Below are positions 54,817 through 64,000 of a stretch of DNA of 64,000 nt, piece after piece. The DNA is taken from assembly GCF_026410085.1 (NCBI RefSeq), contig NZ_CP112866.1:1-64000 (forward strand), given 5' to 3'. How positions within the stretch are numbered: position 1 is the stretch's first letter; the number at the start of each line of letters is the position of its first letter. This DNA is from Pseudomonas quebecensis (GTDB lineage Bacteria > Pseudomonadota > Gammaproteobacteria > Pseudomonadales > Pseudomonadaceae). The position numbers and the translations under genes were made by a program. The notes below the pieces were generated by a model. It made no database searches. It had not been told where the DNA came from and worked only from the letters and a program-made list of their open reading frames with translations.

Positions 54817-56013
54817 TCAGCTATTGGGCAACAACCGGCACGTAATGCTCTTGATATACCGCGTCTCCACGATCGCCGGATGCACCGGATGATCCGGACC
54901 CTGGCCGCCGCGTTCCAGCATCTGGATATTGCGGTCCAGATGGCGCGCGCTGGTCAGCAGGATGTTTTGCAGGTCGTCCTCCGGCAAGTGCATGGAGCAC
55001 GACGCACTGACCAGGATGCCGTCCTTGCTGAGCAAACGCATGGCTTGCTCGTTCAGGCGGCGGTAGGCGCCTTCGCCGTTCTTCATGTCTTTCTTGCGTT
55101 TGATGAAGGCCGGTGGGTCGGCGACGATCACGTCGAAGCGCTCTTCGCTGGCTTTCAGCTCCTTGAGCGCTTCAAAGACGTCGCCTTCGATGCAGGTCAT
55201 TTTCTCGGCGACGCCGTTGAGCGCCGCGTTGCGCTCCACACCGTCGAGGGCGAAGGCGGAGGCGTCGACGCAGAACACTTCATTGGCGCCGAACGCCGCG
55301 GCTTGCACGCCCCAGCCGCCGATGTAGCTGTACAGGTCAAGTACGCGTTTGCCTTTGGCATACGGGGCCAGGCGGGCGCGGTTCATGCGGTGGTCGTAGA
55401 ACCAGCCGGTTTTCTGGCCCTGGATCACCGGGGCTTCGAATTTCACCCCGTTTTCTTCCAGCGCCACCCACTCCGGCACCAGGCCGAACACGGTTTCGAC
55501 ATAGCGGTTGAGGCCTTCGGCGTCGCGTGCGGCGGAATCGTTCTTGAACAGGATGCCGCTGGGCTTGAGCACTTGAGTCAGCGCTGCGATCACGTCGTCC
55601 TTATGGGCTTCCATGGTCGCCGAGGCGATCTGTACCACCAGGATGTCGCCGAAACGGTCGACCACCAGGCCCGGCAGCAGGTCGGAATCGCCGTAGACCA
55701 GGCGGTAGAACGGTTTGTCGAACAGGCGATCACGCAGGGACAGGGCGACGTTCAGGCGATGCACCAGCAGCGACTTGTCCAGCGGCAACTTGATGTCGCG
55801 CGACAGCAGACGGGCGCAGATCAGGTTGTTCGGGCTCATGGCCACAATGCCGAGGGTCTTGCCGCCGGCCGCTTCCAGGATGGCCTGGTCGCCTGCCTGG
55901 AACCCGTGGAGTGGGGTGGCGGCCACATCGATTTCGTTGCTGTAGACCCACAGGTGGCCGTTGCGCAAACGACGATCGGCGTTGGCTTTGAGACGCAGGC
56001 TTGGCAGGGACAT
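54817..56013 (-). CDS. Class I SAM-dependent rRNA (cytosine-5) methyltransferase, RlmI-like
   Basis: This 398-residue protein has an N-terminal PUA domain (about 1-75, RNGHLWVYSNEID), then a Rossmann methyltransferase with VLDLYSYIGGWGVQAAAFGA, the substrate motif ADPPAFIKRKK and a catalytic cysteine in SASCSMHL. This is the COG1092 family that includes 23S rRNA m5C1962 methyltransferase. Length agrees with E. coli RlmI; the exact target base is inference. Confidence 0.87.
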   Translation of the reverse strand: MSLPSLRLKANADRRLRNGHLWVYSNEIDVAATPLHGFQAGDQAILEAAGGKTLGIVAMSPNNLICARLLSRDIKLPLDKSLLVHRLNVALSLRDRLFDKPFYRLVYGDSDLLPGLVVDRFGDILVVQIASATMEAHKDDVIAALTQVLKPSGILFKNDSAARDAEGLNRYVETVFGLVPEWVALEENGVKFEAPVIQGQKTGWFYDHRMNRARLAPYAKGKRVLDLYSYIGGWGVQAAAFGANEVFCVDASAFALDGVERNAALNGVAEKMTCIEGDVFEALKELKASEERFDVIVADPPAFIKRKKDMKNGEGAYRRLNEQAMRLLSKDGILVSASCSMHLPEDDLQNILLTSARHLDRNIQMLERGGQGPDHPVHPAIVETRYIKSITCRLLPNS

Positions 56014-56065
56014 GACGTCGCTCCGGAAAAAAGAGCGGGAGTATACCCTTTGCGCACCGGTTTAT

Positions 56066-56150
56066 GTGGGCGCTGGCTTGCCTGCGATGCGGACGGCGCG
56101 CTGTATCTGACGTACGGCGGCGATGCTGTCGCAGGCAAGTCAGCTCCCAC
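56066..56150. repeat. Paired REP element, second class
   Basis: GTGGGCGCTGGCTTGCCTGC and GCAGGCAAGTCAGCTCCCAC face each other around a central spacer. Its core GCTGGCTTGCC is the same as in the element at 7801-7884. It lies between two divergent genes, upstream of both. Confidence 0.85.
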
Positions 56151-56239
56151 ATTTGATCGGGTTTCAATTCAGGTTTTTTGAGGTGTCAGTCAGCTTTGCT
56201 TCAAGGTTAGAATCCCCACCTAGCCCGGAGTGTGTACTT

Positions 56240-57106
56240 ATGTCCCAAGAGCTTACCGCCGAACAGATTCAACAGGCCCTGCAAGGCATCAGCGTACCGC
56301 CGCAACCGCAGATCATGGTGGATCTGCAGATGGAGCAGTACATGCCCGACCCGGACCTGGAGGTGATCGCGCGGTTGATCTCCCAGGACCCGGGCCTGTC
56401 CGGCGCGCTGCTTAAAATCGTCAACTCGGCGCATTACGGCCTGAGTAACAAGATCGCGTCGATCCAGCGCGCGGTGAACCTGCTGGGCAGCCGTTCGGTG
56501 ATCAACCTGATCAATGCCTTGTCGATCCGGGGTGAAATGAGCGATGAAACCATCGTCACCCTCAACCGCTTTTGGGACACCGCTCAGGACGTGGCCATGA
56601 CCAGCCTGACCGTAGCCAAGCGCACCGGCTCCCAGGCCGTGGACGAGGCCTATGCCCTTGGGTTGTTCCACGATTGTGGCGTACCGCTGATGCTCAAGCG
56701 CTTTTCCAACTACATGAGCGTGCTCGAAGAGGCCTACGCCAATGCCGGGCCGGACTGCCGCGTGGTCGATACCGAGAACAACGCGTTCAATACCAACCAC
56801 GCGGTGGTGGGCTACTACACCGCCAAGTCCTGGCGCTTGCCGGAACATGTGACCGACGCGATCGCCAACCACCACAACGCCCTGGCGATTTTCAGCGACG
56901 AATCGTCACGCAATGCACCGCTGAAGAACCTGCTGGCGATCCTGAAGATGGCCGAGCACATCTGCGAGTCTTACCGGGTGCTGGGGAACCAGTCGGTGGA
57001 CCATGAGTGGAATGCCGTTGGCCCTCTGGTGCTCGATTATGTGGGGCTGTCGGACTACGACTTCGAGAGCATGAAGTTGTCGATCCGCGAATTGGGCGCG
57101 AACTGA
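56240..57106 (+). CDS. HDOD-domain signalling protein
   Basis: This 288-residue protein is a single HDOD domain: PPQPQIMVDLQM, LISQDPGLSGALLKIVNSAHYGLSN, SIQRAVNLLGSRSVINLI and ALGLFHDCGVPLML. HDOD proteins are thought to be non-catalytic scaffolds in stress, motility or c-di-GMP signalling. ATG 56240 follows GGAG; the frame upstream to 56123 runs through the end of the repeat region. mutM begins 21 bases after it. Confidence 0.85.
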   Translation: MSQELTAEQIQQALQGISVPPQPQIMVDLQMEQYMPDPDLEVIARLISQDPGLSGALLKIVNSAHYGLSNKIASIQRAVNLLGSRSVINLINALSIRGEMSDETIVTLNRFWDTAQDVAMTSLTVAKRTGSQAVDEAYALGLFHDCGVPLMLKRFSNYMSVLEEAYANAGPDCRVVDTENNAFNTNHAVVGYYTAKSWRLPEHVTDAIANHHNALAIFSDESSRNAPLKNLLAILKMAEHICESYRVLGNQSVDHEWNAVGPLVLDYVGLSDYDFESMKLSIRELGAN

Positions 57107-57127
57107 TTTTTTACCCAAGAGGCGTAC

Positions 57128-57940
57128 ATGCCCGAGTTACCTGAAGTCGAAACCACCCGTCGCGGGATTGCCCCGCACCTGGAAGGCCAGCGCGTCAGCC
57201 GTGTGGTGGTGCGCGAACGGCGCCTGCGCTGGCCGATCCCGGAAGACCTGGATGTGCGTCTCTCCGGGCAGCGCATCGTGCTGGTGGAACGGCGCGCCAA
57301 GTACCTGTTGATCAATGCCGAAGTGGGCACTCTGATCAGCCACCTGGGCATGTCCGGTAACCTGCGCCTGGTGGAAACCGGCATGCCGGCGGCCAAGCAT
57401 GAGCATGTGGATATCGAACTCGAATCCGGCCTGGCCCTGCGCTACACCGACCCCCGGCGTTTCGGCGCGATGCTCTGGAGCCAGGACCCGCACAACCACG
57501 AACTGCTGCTGCGCCTGGGGCCGGAACCGTTGACCGACCTGTTCGACGGCGAGCGCCTGTTTCAACAGTCCCGCGGCAAGTCCATGGCGGTCAAACCGTT
57601 CATCATGGACAACGCGGTGGTGGTCGGTGTGGGCAATATCTATGCGACGGAAGCGTTATTTGCGGCGGGGATCGATCCGCGTCGAGCGGCCGGCGGCATT
57701 TCACGCGGGCGTTATTTGAAGCTAGCGATCGAGATCAAGCGGGTGCTGGCAGCGGCCATCGAGCGCGGCGGCACTACATTGCGGGACTTTATCGGCGGCG
57801 ATGGGCAGCCGGGTTATTTTCAGCAGGAACTGTTCGTCTACGGCCGGGGCGGCGAGGCGTGCAAGGTGTGCGGGACTGAGCTGCGCAATGTGGTGCTGGG
57901 GCAGCGGGCGAGTGTGTTTTGCCCAAGGTGCCAGAGCTGA
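57128..57940 (+). CDS. mutM: Formamidopyrimidine-DNA glycosylase MutM (Fpg)
   Basis: This 270-residue base-excision enzyme removes 8-oxoguanine and nicks the abasic site. It starts [13 protein letters not shown], with catalytic P2 and E3, has the conserved lysine in ERRAKYLLI, the [13 protein letters not shown] helix-two-turn-helix and the C-terminal zinc finger CKVC...CPRC with the intercalating Arg. AAGAGG is close to the ATG. Confidence 0.97.
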   Translation: MPELPEVETTRRGIAPHLEGQRVSRVVVRERRLRWPIPEDLDVRLSGQRIVLVERRAKYLLINAEVGTLISHLGMSGNLRLVETGMPAAKHEHVDIELESGLALRYTDPRRFGAMLWSQDPHNHELLLRLGPEPLTDLFDGERLFQQSRGKSMAVKPFIMDNAVVVGVGNIYATEALFAAGIDPRRAAGGISRGRYLKLAIEIKRVLAAAIERGGTTLRDFIGGDGQPGYFQQELFVYGRGGEACKVCGTELRNVVLGQRASVFCPRCQS

Positions 57941-57963
57941 TTGCGGGTGATGGCTGATATCGC

Positions 57964-58033
57964 TATCGGGGGCAAGCCCTCTCCCACAGTTTGGGCATAC
58001 ATTCCAAGTGTGGAAGAGGGCTTACCCCCGATA
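57964..58033. repeat. Paired REP element (REPIN-like), slightly degenerate
   Basis: TATCGGGGGCAAGCCCTCTC and GTGGAAGAGGGCTTACCCCC face each other around an approximately 20-base spacer. The arms carry compensating changes (GAGGGCT with AGCCCTC), so base pairing of the long hairpin is kept although sequence has drifted. Confidence 0.88.
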
Positions 58034-58058
58034 AGGCCCTGACAGGCGCTGAATAAGC

Positions 58059-58961
<903 letters not shown>

Positions 58962-58995
58962 TTATGTAGATAGATGCCGTGAATCCCACGTTTAT

Positions 58996-60591
58996 TCACG
59001 CTGTTTTCAGACGTTCGGCCAATGCCGTTGCCAATTGCGCGGTCAGTCCATACACCGACAATTGCGGGTTGGCGCCAATGCTGGTGGGGAACAACGAACC
59101 GTCGTGGATCGACAGATTGCGCAATTGGTGGTGCCGGCCAAGGCTGTCGGCCACGGCCATTTTCGGGTCTTCGCCCATGGCGCAACCGCCCATCACGTGG
59201 GCGCTGCCCAGGCAGGTGCGGTGCAGTTCCAGGTTGAGGCCCTCGATCAGCGTGCGGGCCTCGGCCAGGGTCTTTACATAGCGCGCATCATGGTGCAGCG
59301 GTTTGACCGACGTGGCGCCCGCCGCAAACTGAATCTCGGCCATGCTATGAAAGGCGCGCCGCAGGCCGTCCCAGGCATAGTCCGACACTTGGTAGTCGAG
59401 CACCGGCGTGCCGTCGCCGCGCAGCTCCACATTGCCGCCCGGGCTGTCGGGATGAAAGCCGTCGCGCAGCAACGCCAGCATGGCGTGGGTATTGGGTAGC
59501 TGGCTCATGTCCAGTGCATTCTGGGCGCCGTAGCCGCCCAGCAGCGTACTGGCCAGCGCCGGGTGCAACGGTGGCGCTTCGAGCTTGTAGGACATTTTGC
59601 CGGTGGTGCCGTCCTGCCATTGGAAATGGTCGGAATAGATCGACTGCGGCGCGCCGTAAAACGGGTTGATCACCTCGTCGAACAGTGCCGCAGAGAAATT
59701 CACCAGGTGCAGGAAGGTACGCTTGCCCAGTCGCGAATGCGGGTCGGGCGCGTCCGACCGCATCAGCAGCGCCGGGCTGTTGATGCCGCCACCGGCCAAT
59801 ACATAATGCTTGGCCTTGACCGTGATCTTGCGCCCGGTGGGCGCTACACAGCGGGCGTCCATCGCCACGCACTCCAGGCTGCTGACGGTGTCGCCGTTAT
59901 ATTTGAAACGCTCGGCGCGCGCCAGATAGAGCAGCTCGCCGCCTTGTTCCAGGGTCGACGGGATGGTGGTCACCAGCATCGATTGCTTGGCGTTGACCGG
60001 GCAGCCCATGCCGCAATACCCCAGGTTGAAACAGCCGCGCACGTTGCGTGGGATCACGTGCCAGCTGTAGCCAAGTTTTTCGCAGCCCTTGCGAATGACA
60101 TCGTTGTTGGCGTTAGGCGGGATGGCCCAGGGGGCGATGCCCAGGCGTTGCTCCATTTTTTCGAACCACGGCGCCATCTCGGCGCTGCTGTGGCCCTTCA
60201 CCGCATATTCGCTGGCCCAGTGAGAAAGGGTTGCGTCCGGTGTGCGAAAACTCGATGTCCAGTTGATCAGCGTGGTACCGCCCACCGCGCGGCCCTGCAG
60301 GATGGTGATTGCGCCGTCCTTGCTCATGCGGCCGATGCCTTCCTGGTACAGGCTGGTGTAGGCCTCGTCCTCAAGTAACGTGAAATCGCTGCTGGTCTTG
60401 AGCGGGCCTTCCTCGATCAGCAGCACCTTGTAACCGGCCGCGCTGAGGATTTCCGCGGTGGTGCCACCGCCGGCGCCGCTGCCGATGATCGCGACATCGG
60501 TTTCCAGGGTCAGGTCTTGATCGAGGGCGGCGCCATTATGGGTTTTCCAGCCACGGGCCAGGCCTTCGCGGAACAGATCGGGTACAGGCAT
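58996..60591 (-). CDS. laoA: GMC-family long-chain alcohol dehydrogenase LaoA
   Basis: This 531-residue flavoprotein has the FAD motif IGSGAGGGTTAEILSAAGYK, GRAVGGTTLINWTSSF and the His/Asn catalytic region near the end (GGCAMGEDP, HDGSLFPTSIGANP). A cysteine group, CFNLGYCGMGCPVNAK, is typical of long-chain-alcohol enzymes. With laoB, laoC and laoR it matches the P. aeruginosa LaoABCR system, which oxidises dodecanol and related alcohols from SDS or alkanes. Direction and spacing suggest transcription from the laoC promoter. Confidence 0.9.
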   Translation of the reverse strand: MPVPDLFREGLARGWKTHNGAALDQDLTLETDVAIIGSGAGGGTTAEILSAAGYKVLLIEEGPLKTSSDFTLLEDEAYTSLYQEGIGRMSKDGAITILQGRAVGGTTLINWTSSFRTPDATLSHWASEYAVKGHSSAEMAPWFEKMEQRLGIAPWAIPPNANNDVIRKGCEKLGYSWHVIPRNVRGCFNLGYCGMGCPVNAKQSMLVTTIPSTLEQGGELLYLARAERFKYNGDTVSSLECVAMDARCVAPTGRKITVKAKHYVLAGGGINSPALLMRSDAPDPHSRLGKRTFLHLVNFSAALFDEVINPFYGAPQSIYSDHFQWQDGTTGKMSYKLEAPPLHPALASTLLGGYGAQNALDMSQLPNTHAMLALLRDGFHPDSPGGNVELRGDGTPVLDYQVSDYAWDGLRRAFHSMAEIQFAAGATSVKPLHHDARYVKTLAEARTLIEGLNLELHRTCLGSAHVMGGCAMGEDPKMAVADSLGRHHQLRNLSIHDGSLFPTSIGANPQLSVYGLTAQLATALAERLKTA

Positions 60592-60628
60592 CAGGGTCGT
60601 CTCTTGTTTTTATTGTGGGGGATGCGGT

Positions 60629-61174
60629 TCAGATCTTCGGCGGCCCGGGGTAGCCGCAATGGGCCCAGGACGCCGGCTGGAAGTACCAGGCCATGATCAC
60701 CAGCTTGAGCAGCGAGCCCTGGCCCATGCGCAGCAGGTTCAGGTAACTGTTTTCCCAGCGATGCAGGAAATTGCGGATCTGCTCGGCACTGGCGTTCTCC
60801 CAACTGCCCCAGACACCGGTGAGCGGTCCACGGGTGAGGCCCATGCCGAGTACGTCGAACAATTGCTGGGTGAGCTTGAACATCTCCGGGGACAGGTGCT
60901 GCAGGCTGAAATCGAGTTTTTTCAGGGTGCCGTCGATGCCGCTGGCCACCTCCTGGGCGCTGGCCACGCCTTCCAGCACCACAGGGATTACCGCGCGCAA
61001 AAACGGCAAATCGCTGCTGCGCAGCAGGGCAAAGCCGCTGGCCGGGGTGCTGCTGGAGCAGCCGCTGAGGCTGGCGCCCAGCCCTGCGGTAGCCAGGAAC
61101 GCGCTGGCACACAGGCCGATCTTCAAGACGCCGCGTCGTGACAGCGCGGGTGAATCCGTGAGGCTGGGGTTCAT
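60629..61174 (-). CDS. laoB: LaoB, Tat-exported lipoprotein-like small partner of LaoA
   Basis: This 181-residue protein has a twin-arginine signal (SRRGVLKIGLCASAFL) and a likely lipobox (SLSGC, Cys about residue 39), so it should be folded before export and anchored by lipid. The rest is helical and resembles small subunits of membrane gluconate-type dehydrogenases. In P. aeruginosa LaoB is needed for LaoA activity. It lies between laoC and laoA with gaps of 28 and 37 bases. Confidence 0.85.
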   Translation of the reverse strand: MNPSLTDSPALSRRGVLKIGLCASAFLATAGLGASLSGCSSSTPASGFALLRSSDLPFLRAVIPVVLEGVASAQEVASGIDGTLKKLDFSLQHLSPEMFKLTQQLFDVLGMGLTRGPLTGVWGSWENASAEQIRNFLHRWENSYLNLLRMGQGSLLKLVIMAWYFQPASWAHCGYPGPPKI

Positions 61175-61202
61175 TGTTATTGTTATCCCGTAGGTGGCGG
61201 AA

Positions 61203-62630
61203 TCAGCGGACGAACAGTTTCTGGATCAACTTCTGAATGGCTTTGCCGTAGGGCGGGTAGATCAGCTTCGTGGCGTTCAGGCGCTGTTTGACCAGCACCC
61301 CCTTGGCCTTGCTGAACGTCAGGAAACCCTCATGAGCGTGGTAATGGCCCATGCCCGAGGGGCCGATGCCGCCGAAGGGCATATCGTCCTGGGCCACGTG
61401 CAGCAGGGTGTCGTTCAGGCATACGCCACCGGAATGGGTTTCGTGCAGCACGCGCTGCTGGTCGCCTTTGTTGTAGCCGAAGTAGTACAGCGCCAGGGGG
61501 CGAGGGCGCTGGTTGATGTAGGCAAAGGCCTGTTCGAGGCCGCGATACGGGACGATCGGCAGCACCGGGCCGAAGATTTCGTCCTGCATCACAGTCATGT
61601 CGTCGCTGACGTTGAGCAGCAGACTGTGAGGCATGCGCCGCGCCTGGCCCTGGTCGTACAGCGGAATCAGGGTGGCGCCCTTGTCGATGGCGTCTTTGAC
61701 GTAGGCGTTGAGCCTGGCCAACTGTCGCTCATTAATGATGGCTGTGTAGTCCGGGTTGTCGGTCAGCGTGGGATAAAACCCGCGAATGGCGTTGCTGTAA
61801 GCCTCGACAAACCCCTCGATGCGGTCTTCTGGTACCAGCACGTAGTCCGGCGCGACGCAGGTCTGCCCGGCGTTCAAGGCTTTGCCGAAGGCGATGCGCT
61901 CGGCGGCGTCCTTGAGCGGTACATCTGCGGAAACGATAGCCGGCGACTTGCCGCCCAGTTCCAGGGTTACCGGGGTGAGGTGTTCCGCCGCCGCGCGCAT
62001 CACATGCTTGCCGATACTGGTGGCGCCGGTGAACAGCAAGTGATCGAAGCGCAGCCGGGAGAACGCGATGCCCATATCGGCCTCGCCGAGCACCACGCAC
62101 ACCAGGTCTTCAGGGAAGATTTTCGCCAGCAGCGTCTTGAGCAATTGCCCGGTAGCGGGAGTGGACTCACTGAGTTTGAGCATCACCCGGTTACCCGCCG
62201 CCAACGCTCCGACCAGCGGGCCGATGGCCAGGTACAGCGGGTAGTTCCACGGCACGATCACACCGACGACCCCCAGTGGCTGGTAAATAACGCTGGCTGA
62301 GGCCGGTTGGAAGGCAATGCCTACGGTGCGTCGGGATGGTTTCATCCAACGCTTGAGGTGTCTGCTGGCGTAGTGAATGCCATGCAGGCTGGGCATCAAT
62401 TCAGCGAAGAGGGTTTCGTCGGCGCTGCGGTGGCTGAAGTCCTGGCTGATGGCGTCGATCAGGGCCTGGCGTTCGTTGCTGAGCACATTCCGCAGGGCCT
62501 TGAGCCATTGCTGGCGTTGCGCGGCCGGCGGCATCGGGTTTGCGGCGTAGGCATGCCGTTGGGCGTCAAACAGCGCCTGGAGTTGATCCAGCGCCTGGGT
62601 ATCCTGCAGGTAAGCAACGTTGGCGGACAT
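61203..62630 (-). CDS. laoC: Aldehyde dehydrogenase LaoC (coniferyl-aldehyde-dehydrogenase type)
   Basis: This 475-residue NAD(P)-dependent enzyme oxidises the long-chain aldehydes from LaoA to fatty acids. The catalytic cysteine is in NAGQTCVAPDYVLV and the general-base Glu in TLELGGKSPAIV, with the binding loop FTGATSIGKHVM. Sequence falls in the coniferyl aldehyde dehydrogenase group. It is the first gene of the laoC-laoB-laoA operon. A C-terminal hydrophobic-basic end (AIQKLIQKLFVR) may help membrane contact. Confidence 0.9.
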   Translation of the reverse strand: MSANVAYLQDTQALDQLQALFDAQRHAYAANPMPPAAQRQQWLKALRNVLSNERQALIDAISQDFSHRSADETLFAELMPSLHGIHYASRHLKRWMKPSRRTVGIAFQPASASVIYQPLGVVGVIVPWNYPLYLAIGPLVGALAAGNRVMLKLSESTPATGQLLKTLLAKIFPEDLVCVVLGEADMGIAFSRLRFDHLLFTGATSIGKHVMRAAAEHLTPVTLELGGKSPAIVSADVPLKDAAERIAFGKALNAGQTCVAPDYVLVPEDRIEGFVEAYSNAIRGFYPTLTDNPDYTAIINERQLARLNAYVKDAIDKGATLIPLYDQGQARRMPHSLLLNVSDDMTVMQDEIFGPVLPIVPYRGLEQAFAYINQRPRPLALYYFGYNKGDQQRVLHETHSGGVCLNDTLLHVAQDDMPFGGIGPSGMGHYHAHEGFLTFSKAKGVLVKQRLNATKLIYPPYGKAIQKLIQKLFVR

Positions 62631-62663
62631 GGCGCAGTACCGATTGTTATTGGTCTGCGTGGA

Positions 62664-62692
62664 TTTTTAGAGTCATTACTCTAAATTGTCAA
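62664..62692 (-). promoter_or_regulatory. laoC promoter with probable LaoR operator
   Basis: On the minus strand a perfect -35 TTGACA (62687-62692) and a -10-like TAAAAA (62664-62669) are 17 bases apart. The spacer and part of the -10 are covered by a perfect inverted repeat, TTTAGAGT-CATT-ACTCTAAA (62666-62685). A TetR dimer bound there would block RNA polymerase directly. Confidence 0.8.
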
Positions 62693-62776
62693 ATAACATT
62701 GCAGCAACATGATGGATTTATCCAGGCCGAGATAGCCCGTAAGATGCCCCATCCCGTGTACAGAAGCTGATCCCCT

Positions 62777-63448
62777 ATGGCACCACGAGTAAAGACCAGC
62801 GAGCGCATTGTGCAAACCAGCCTGGAGCTTTTTAACCAGCAGGGCGAACGCAGTGTCAGCACCAACCATATCGCCGCCCATATGGAAATTTCGCCGGGCA
62901 ACCTGTACTACCACTTCCCCAACAAGCAGGCGATCATCGCCGTGCTGTTTCGCGAATACGAAGCGCTGGTGGACAGCTTCCTGCGTCCGCCCCAAGGGCG
63001 CGCCATGCAGGTGGAGGACAAGCGCTTCTACCTGCAGGCCGTGCTGGCCGGCATGTGGCGCTATCGTTTCCTGCACCGTGACCTGGAACACCTGCTGGAA
63101 AGCGACCCGGAGCTGGCTACTGGCTATCGGCGTTTTTCCCAGCGCTGCCTGATCCAGGGCGGTGCTATCTATCAGGGCTTTGTCGATGCCGGCATCCTCA
63201 ACATGGACCCGGTGCAAACCGAAGCCCTGACCCTCAATGCCTGGATCATCCTCACCTCCTGGGTGCGGTTTTTGTGCACCACCAATGAAAACTCTGCCCA
63301 CCTGAGCGCCGAAGCGATCAAGCGCGGGGTGTATCAGGTGCTGGTGCTGGAGGCGGGTTTTGTCACGCCCCAGGCGAAAGAGGCGGTAGACGCGCTGTTC
63401 AAGGAGTTTTACGTGCCGTTGAATCAGGCACTGGAAGACGTGAAGTAG
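62777..63448 (+). CDS. laoR: TetR-family regulator LaoR
   Basis: This 223-residue repressor has an N-terminal HTH (RSVSTNHIAAHMEISPGNLYYHFPNKQAIIAVLF) and a mostly helical ligand domain. It is divergent from laoC with 146 bases between them. In P. aeruginosa LaoR represses laoCBA until a long-chain substrate or its product is present. Its own promoter is less clear than that of laoC. Confidence 0.9.
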   Translation: MAPRVKTSERIVQTSLELFNQQGERSVSTNHIAAHMEISPGNLYYHFPNKQAIIAVLFREYEALVDSFLRPPQGRAMQVEDKRFYLQAVLAGMWRYRFLHRDLEHLLESDPELATGYRRFSQRCLIQGGAIYQGFVDAGILNMDPVQTEALTLNAWIILTSWVRFLCTTNENSAHLSAEAIKRGVYQVLVLEAGFVTPQAKEAVDALFKEFYVPLNQALEDVK

Positions 63449-63478
63449 GCCCTTTCTCTAATGCTACAGGAGTCCGCC

Positions 63479-64000
63479 ATGCCGCTTGCCCAACTGATCA
63501 GTCCCCAGCAATTGGCCGAGCGCCGCAAGGCCGAAGGTCTAGTGATCCTCGATTGCCGCTTTGCCCTGGAAGACCCGGACTACGGGTGCTCCAGTTATGA
63601 AGAAGGTCACATTGAGGGGGCGCAATATGCCGATCTGGATCGTCACCTCAGTGGTCCGGTGGTAAAAGGCGTGACCGGCCGCCACCCTTTACCGGCGGCG
63701 GACACCTTCGCCAAGCAACTGCGGGCCTGGGGCATCAGTGCGGATACCGATGTCGTGCTATATGACGACGGCCCGGGCGCCTATGCTGCGCGGGCATGGT
63801 GGCTGCTCGCCTGGCTGGGCAAGCGCGACGGCGTGTTCATTCTGGATGGCGGCCTCAAGGCTTGGCACAGCGCCGGTTTCCCATTGAGCCTGGACGTTCC
63901 GGTAAACGAAGCGGGGAGCTTTGTCGGCCAGCCGGACAATCATCTGCTGCTGGACGCCGAACACCTGCAAAAACGCTTGGGTCAGCCGGGCATGACCTTG
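63479..64000 (+). CDS. Rhodanese-family sulfurtransferase (3' end outside the window)
   Basis: At least 174 residues are visible, starting at ATG 63479 with AGGAG before it. The reading frame runs to the window edge without a stop. The visible part is the first, inactive rhodanese domain of a tandem-domain thiosulfate or 3-mercaptopyruvate sulfurtransferase: VILDCRFALEDPDYG, SYEEGHIEGAQYADLDRHLSG, VVLYDDGPGAYAARAWWLL and ILDGGLKAWHSAGFP. The active-site Cys-loop of the second domain, which decides between the two activities, lies beyond base 64000. Confidence 0.88.
   Translation, partial: MPLAQLISPQQLAERRKAEGLVILDCRFALEDPDYGCSSYEEGHIEGAQYADLDRHLSGPVVKGVTGRHPLPAADTFAKQLRAWGISADTDVVLYDDGPGAYAARAWWLLAWLGKRDGVFILDGGLKAWHSAGFPLSLDVPVNEAGSFVGQPDNHLLLDAEHLQKRLGQPGMTL

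Noticed and set aside
6927..58033. Recurring short palindromes as a possible CRISPR array
   Set aside because: Copies are scattered over 50 kb as singles or inverted pairs, not direct repeats with regular spacers, and no cas genes are present.

Overview
The window is high-GC chromosomal DNA from a fluorescent pseudomonad (Pseudomonas fluorescens group). The protein sequences, the SpuCDEFGH polyamine block, the AaaA autotransporter, the LaoABCR block and the many short palindromes of the form GTGGGAGGGGGCTTGCCCCC between genes all point there. From memory, the backbone follows the gene order of P. aeruginosa PAO1 from about PA0299 to PA0367. That comparison was not run here. Genes are dense on both strands, with no gap above about 280 bp. 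I saw no rRNA, tRNA, CRISPR array, prophage or transposase.

Layout. 1-7 kb: polyamine aminotransferase and ABC importer (spuC, spuD, spuE, spuFGH). 7-9 kb: an HD-domain, cyanamide-hydratase-like protein opposite a GlxA-type regulator. 9-12 kb: an Ntn-hydrolase acylase (HacB type) behind a thioredoxin-fold protein. 12-16 kb: small housekeeping or unknown genes (alpha/beta hydrolase, DUF2059, 2OG-Fe(II) oxygenase, DUF523, a shortened solute-binding protein, DUF4399). 16-22 kb: serA opposite D-2-hydroxyglutarate dehydrogenase, an FAH-family hydrolase, and two tandem SdiA-regulated-domain proteins. 21.7-24.6 kb: aaaA and rpiA. 24.7-34 kb: ilvA, DUF2269, a HAD phosphatase, rppH-ptsP, NRDE protein, TauE/SafE, lgt and thyA. 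34-36.7 kb: divergent cadR/cadA. 36.7-43.4 kb: a phosphonate block (LysR, three-gene 2-aminoethylphosphonate-type ABC importer, FAD amine oxidoreductase, PhnZ-like HD oxygenase). 43.4-46.1 kb: GTPase/DUF3482 and DUF2868 pair. 46-57 kb: folA, a cystine symporter, phosphorylcholine phosphatase, ilvD, DUF4153, an MFS exporter, an rRNA methyltransferase and an HDOD protein. 57-59 kb: mutM, ferredoxin, coaD. 59-63.4 kb: laoA, laoB, laoC and divergent laoR. 63.5-64 kb: start of a rhodanese-type sulfurtransferase, cut by the window edge.

How the parts work together. The spu genes import and transaminate putrescine and spermidine. SerA makes 3-phosphohydroxypyruvate and, by its side reaction, D-2-hydroxyglutarate, which the divergent dehydrogenase oxidises. 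CadR senses Cd/Zn/Pb and drives the exporter CadA from a promoter whose 19-bp spacer carries a clear MerR-type dyad. LaoA/B/C oxidise long-chain alcohols through aldehydes to acids. A perfect inverted repeat inside the laoC promoter is a good candidate LaoR operator.

The most interesting accessory system is the phosphonate block. Its HD protein keeps every diiron ligand and substrate residue I recall for PhnZ, yet the usual partner PhnY and the PhnW/PhnX route are absent from the window, and a glycine-oxidase-like flavoprotein sits next to it instead. This suggests a variant route for a modified aminophosphonate.
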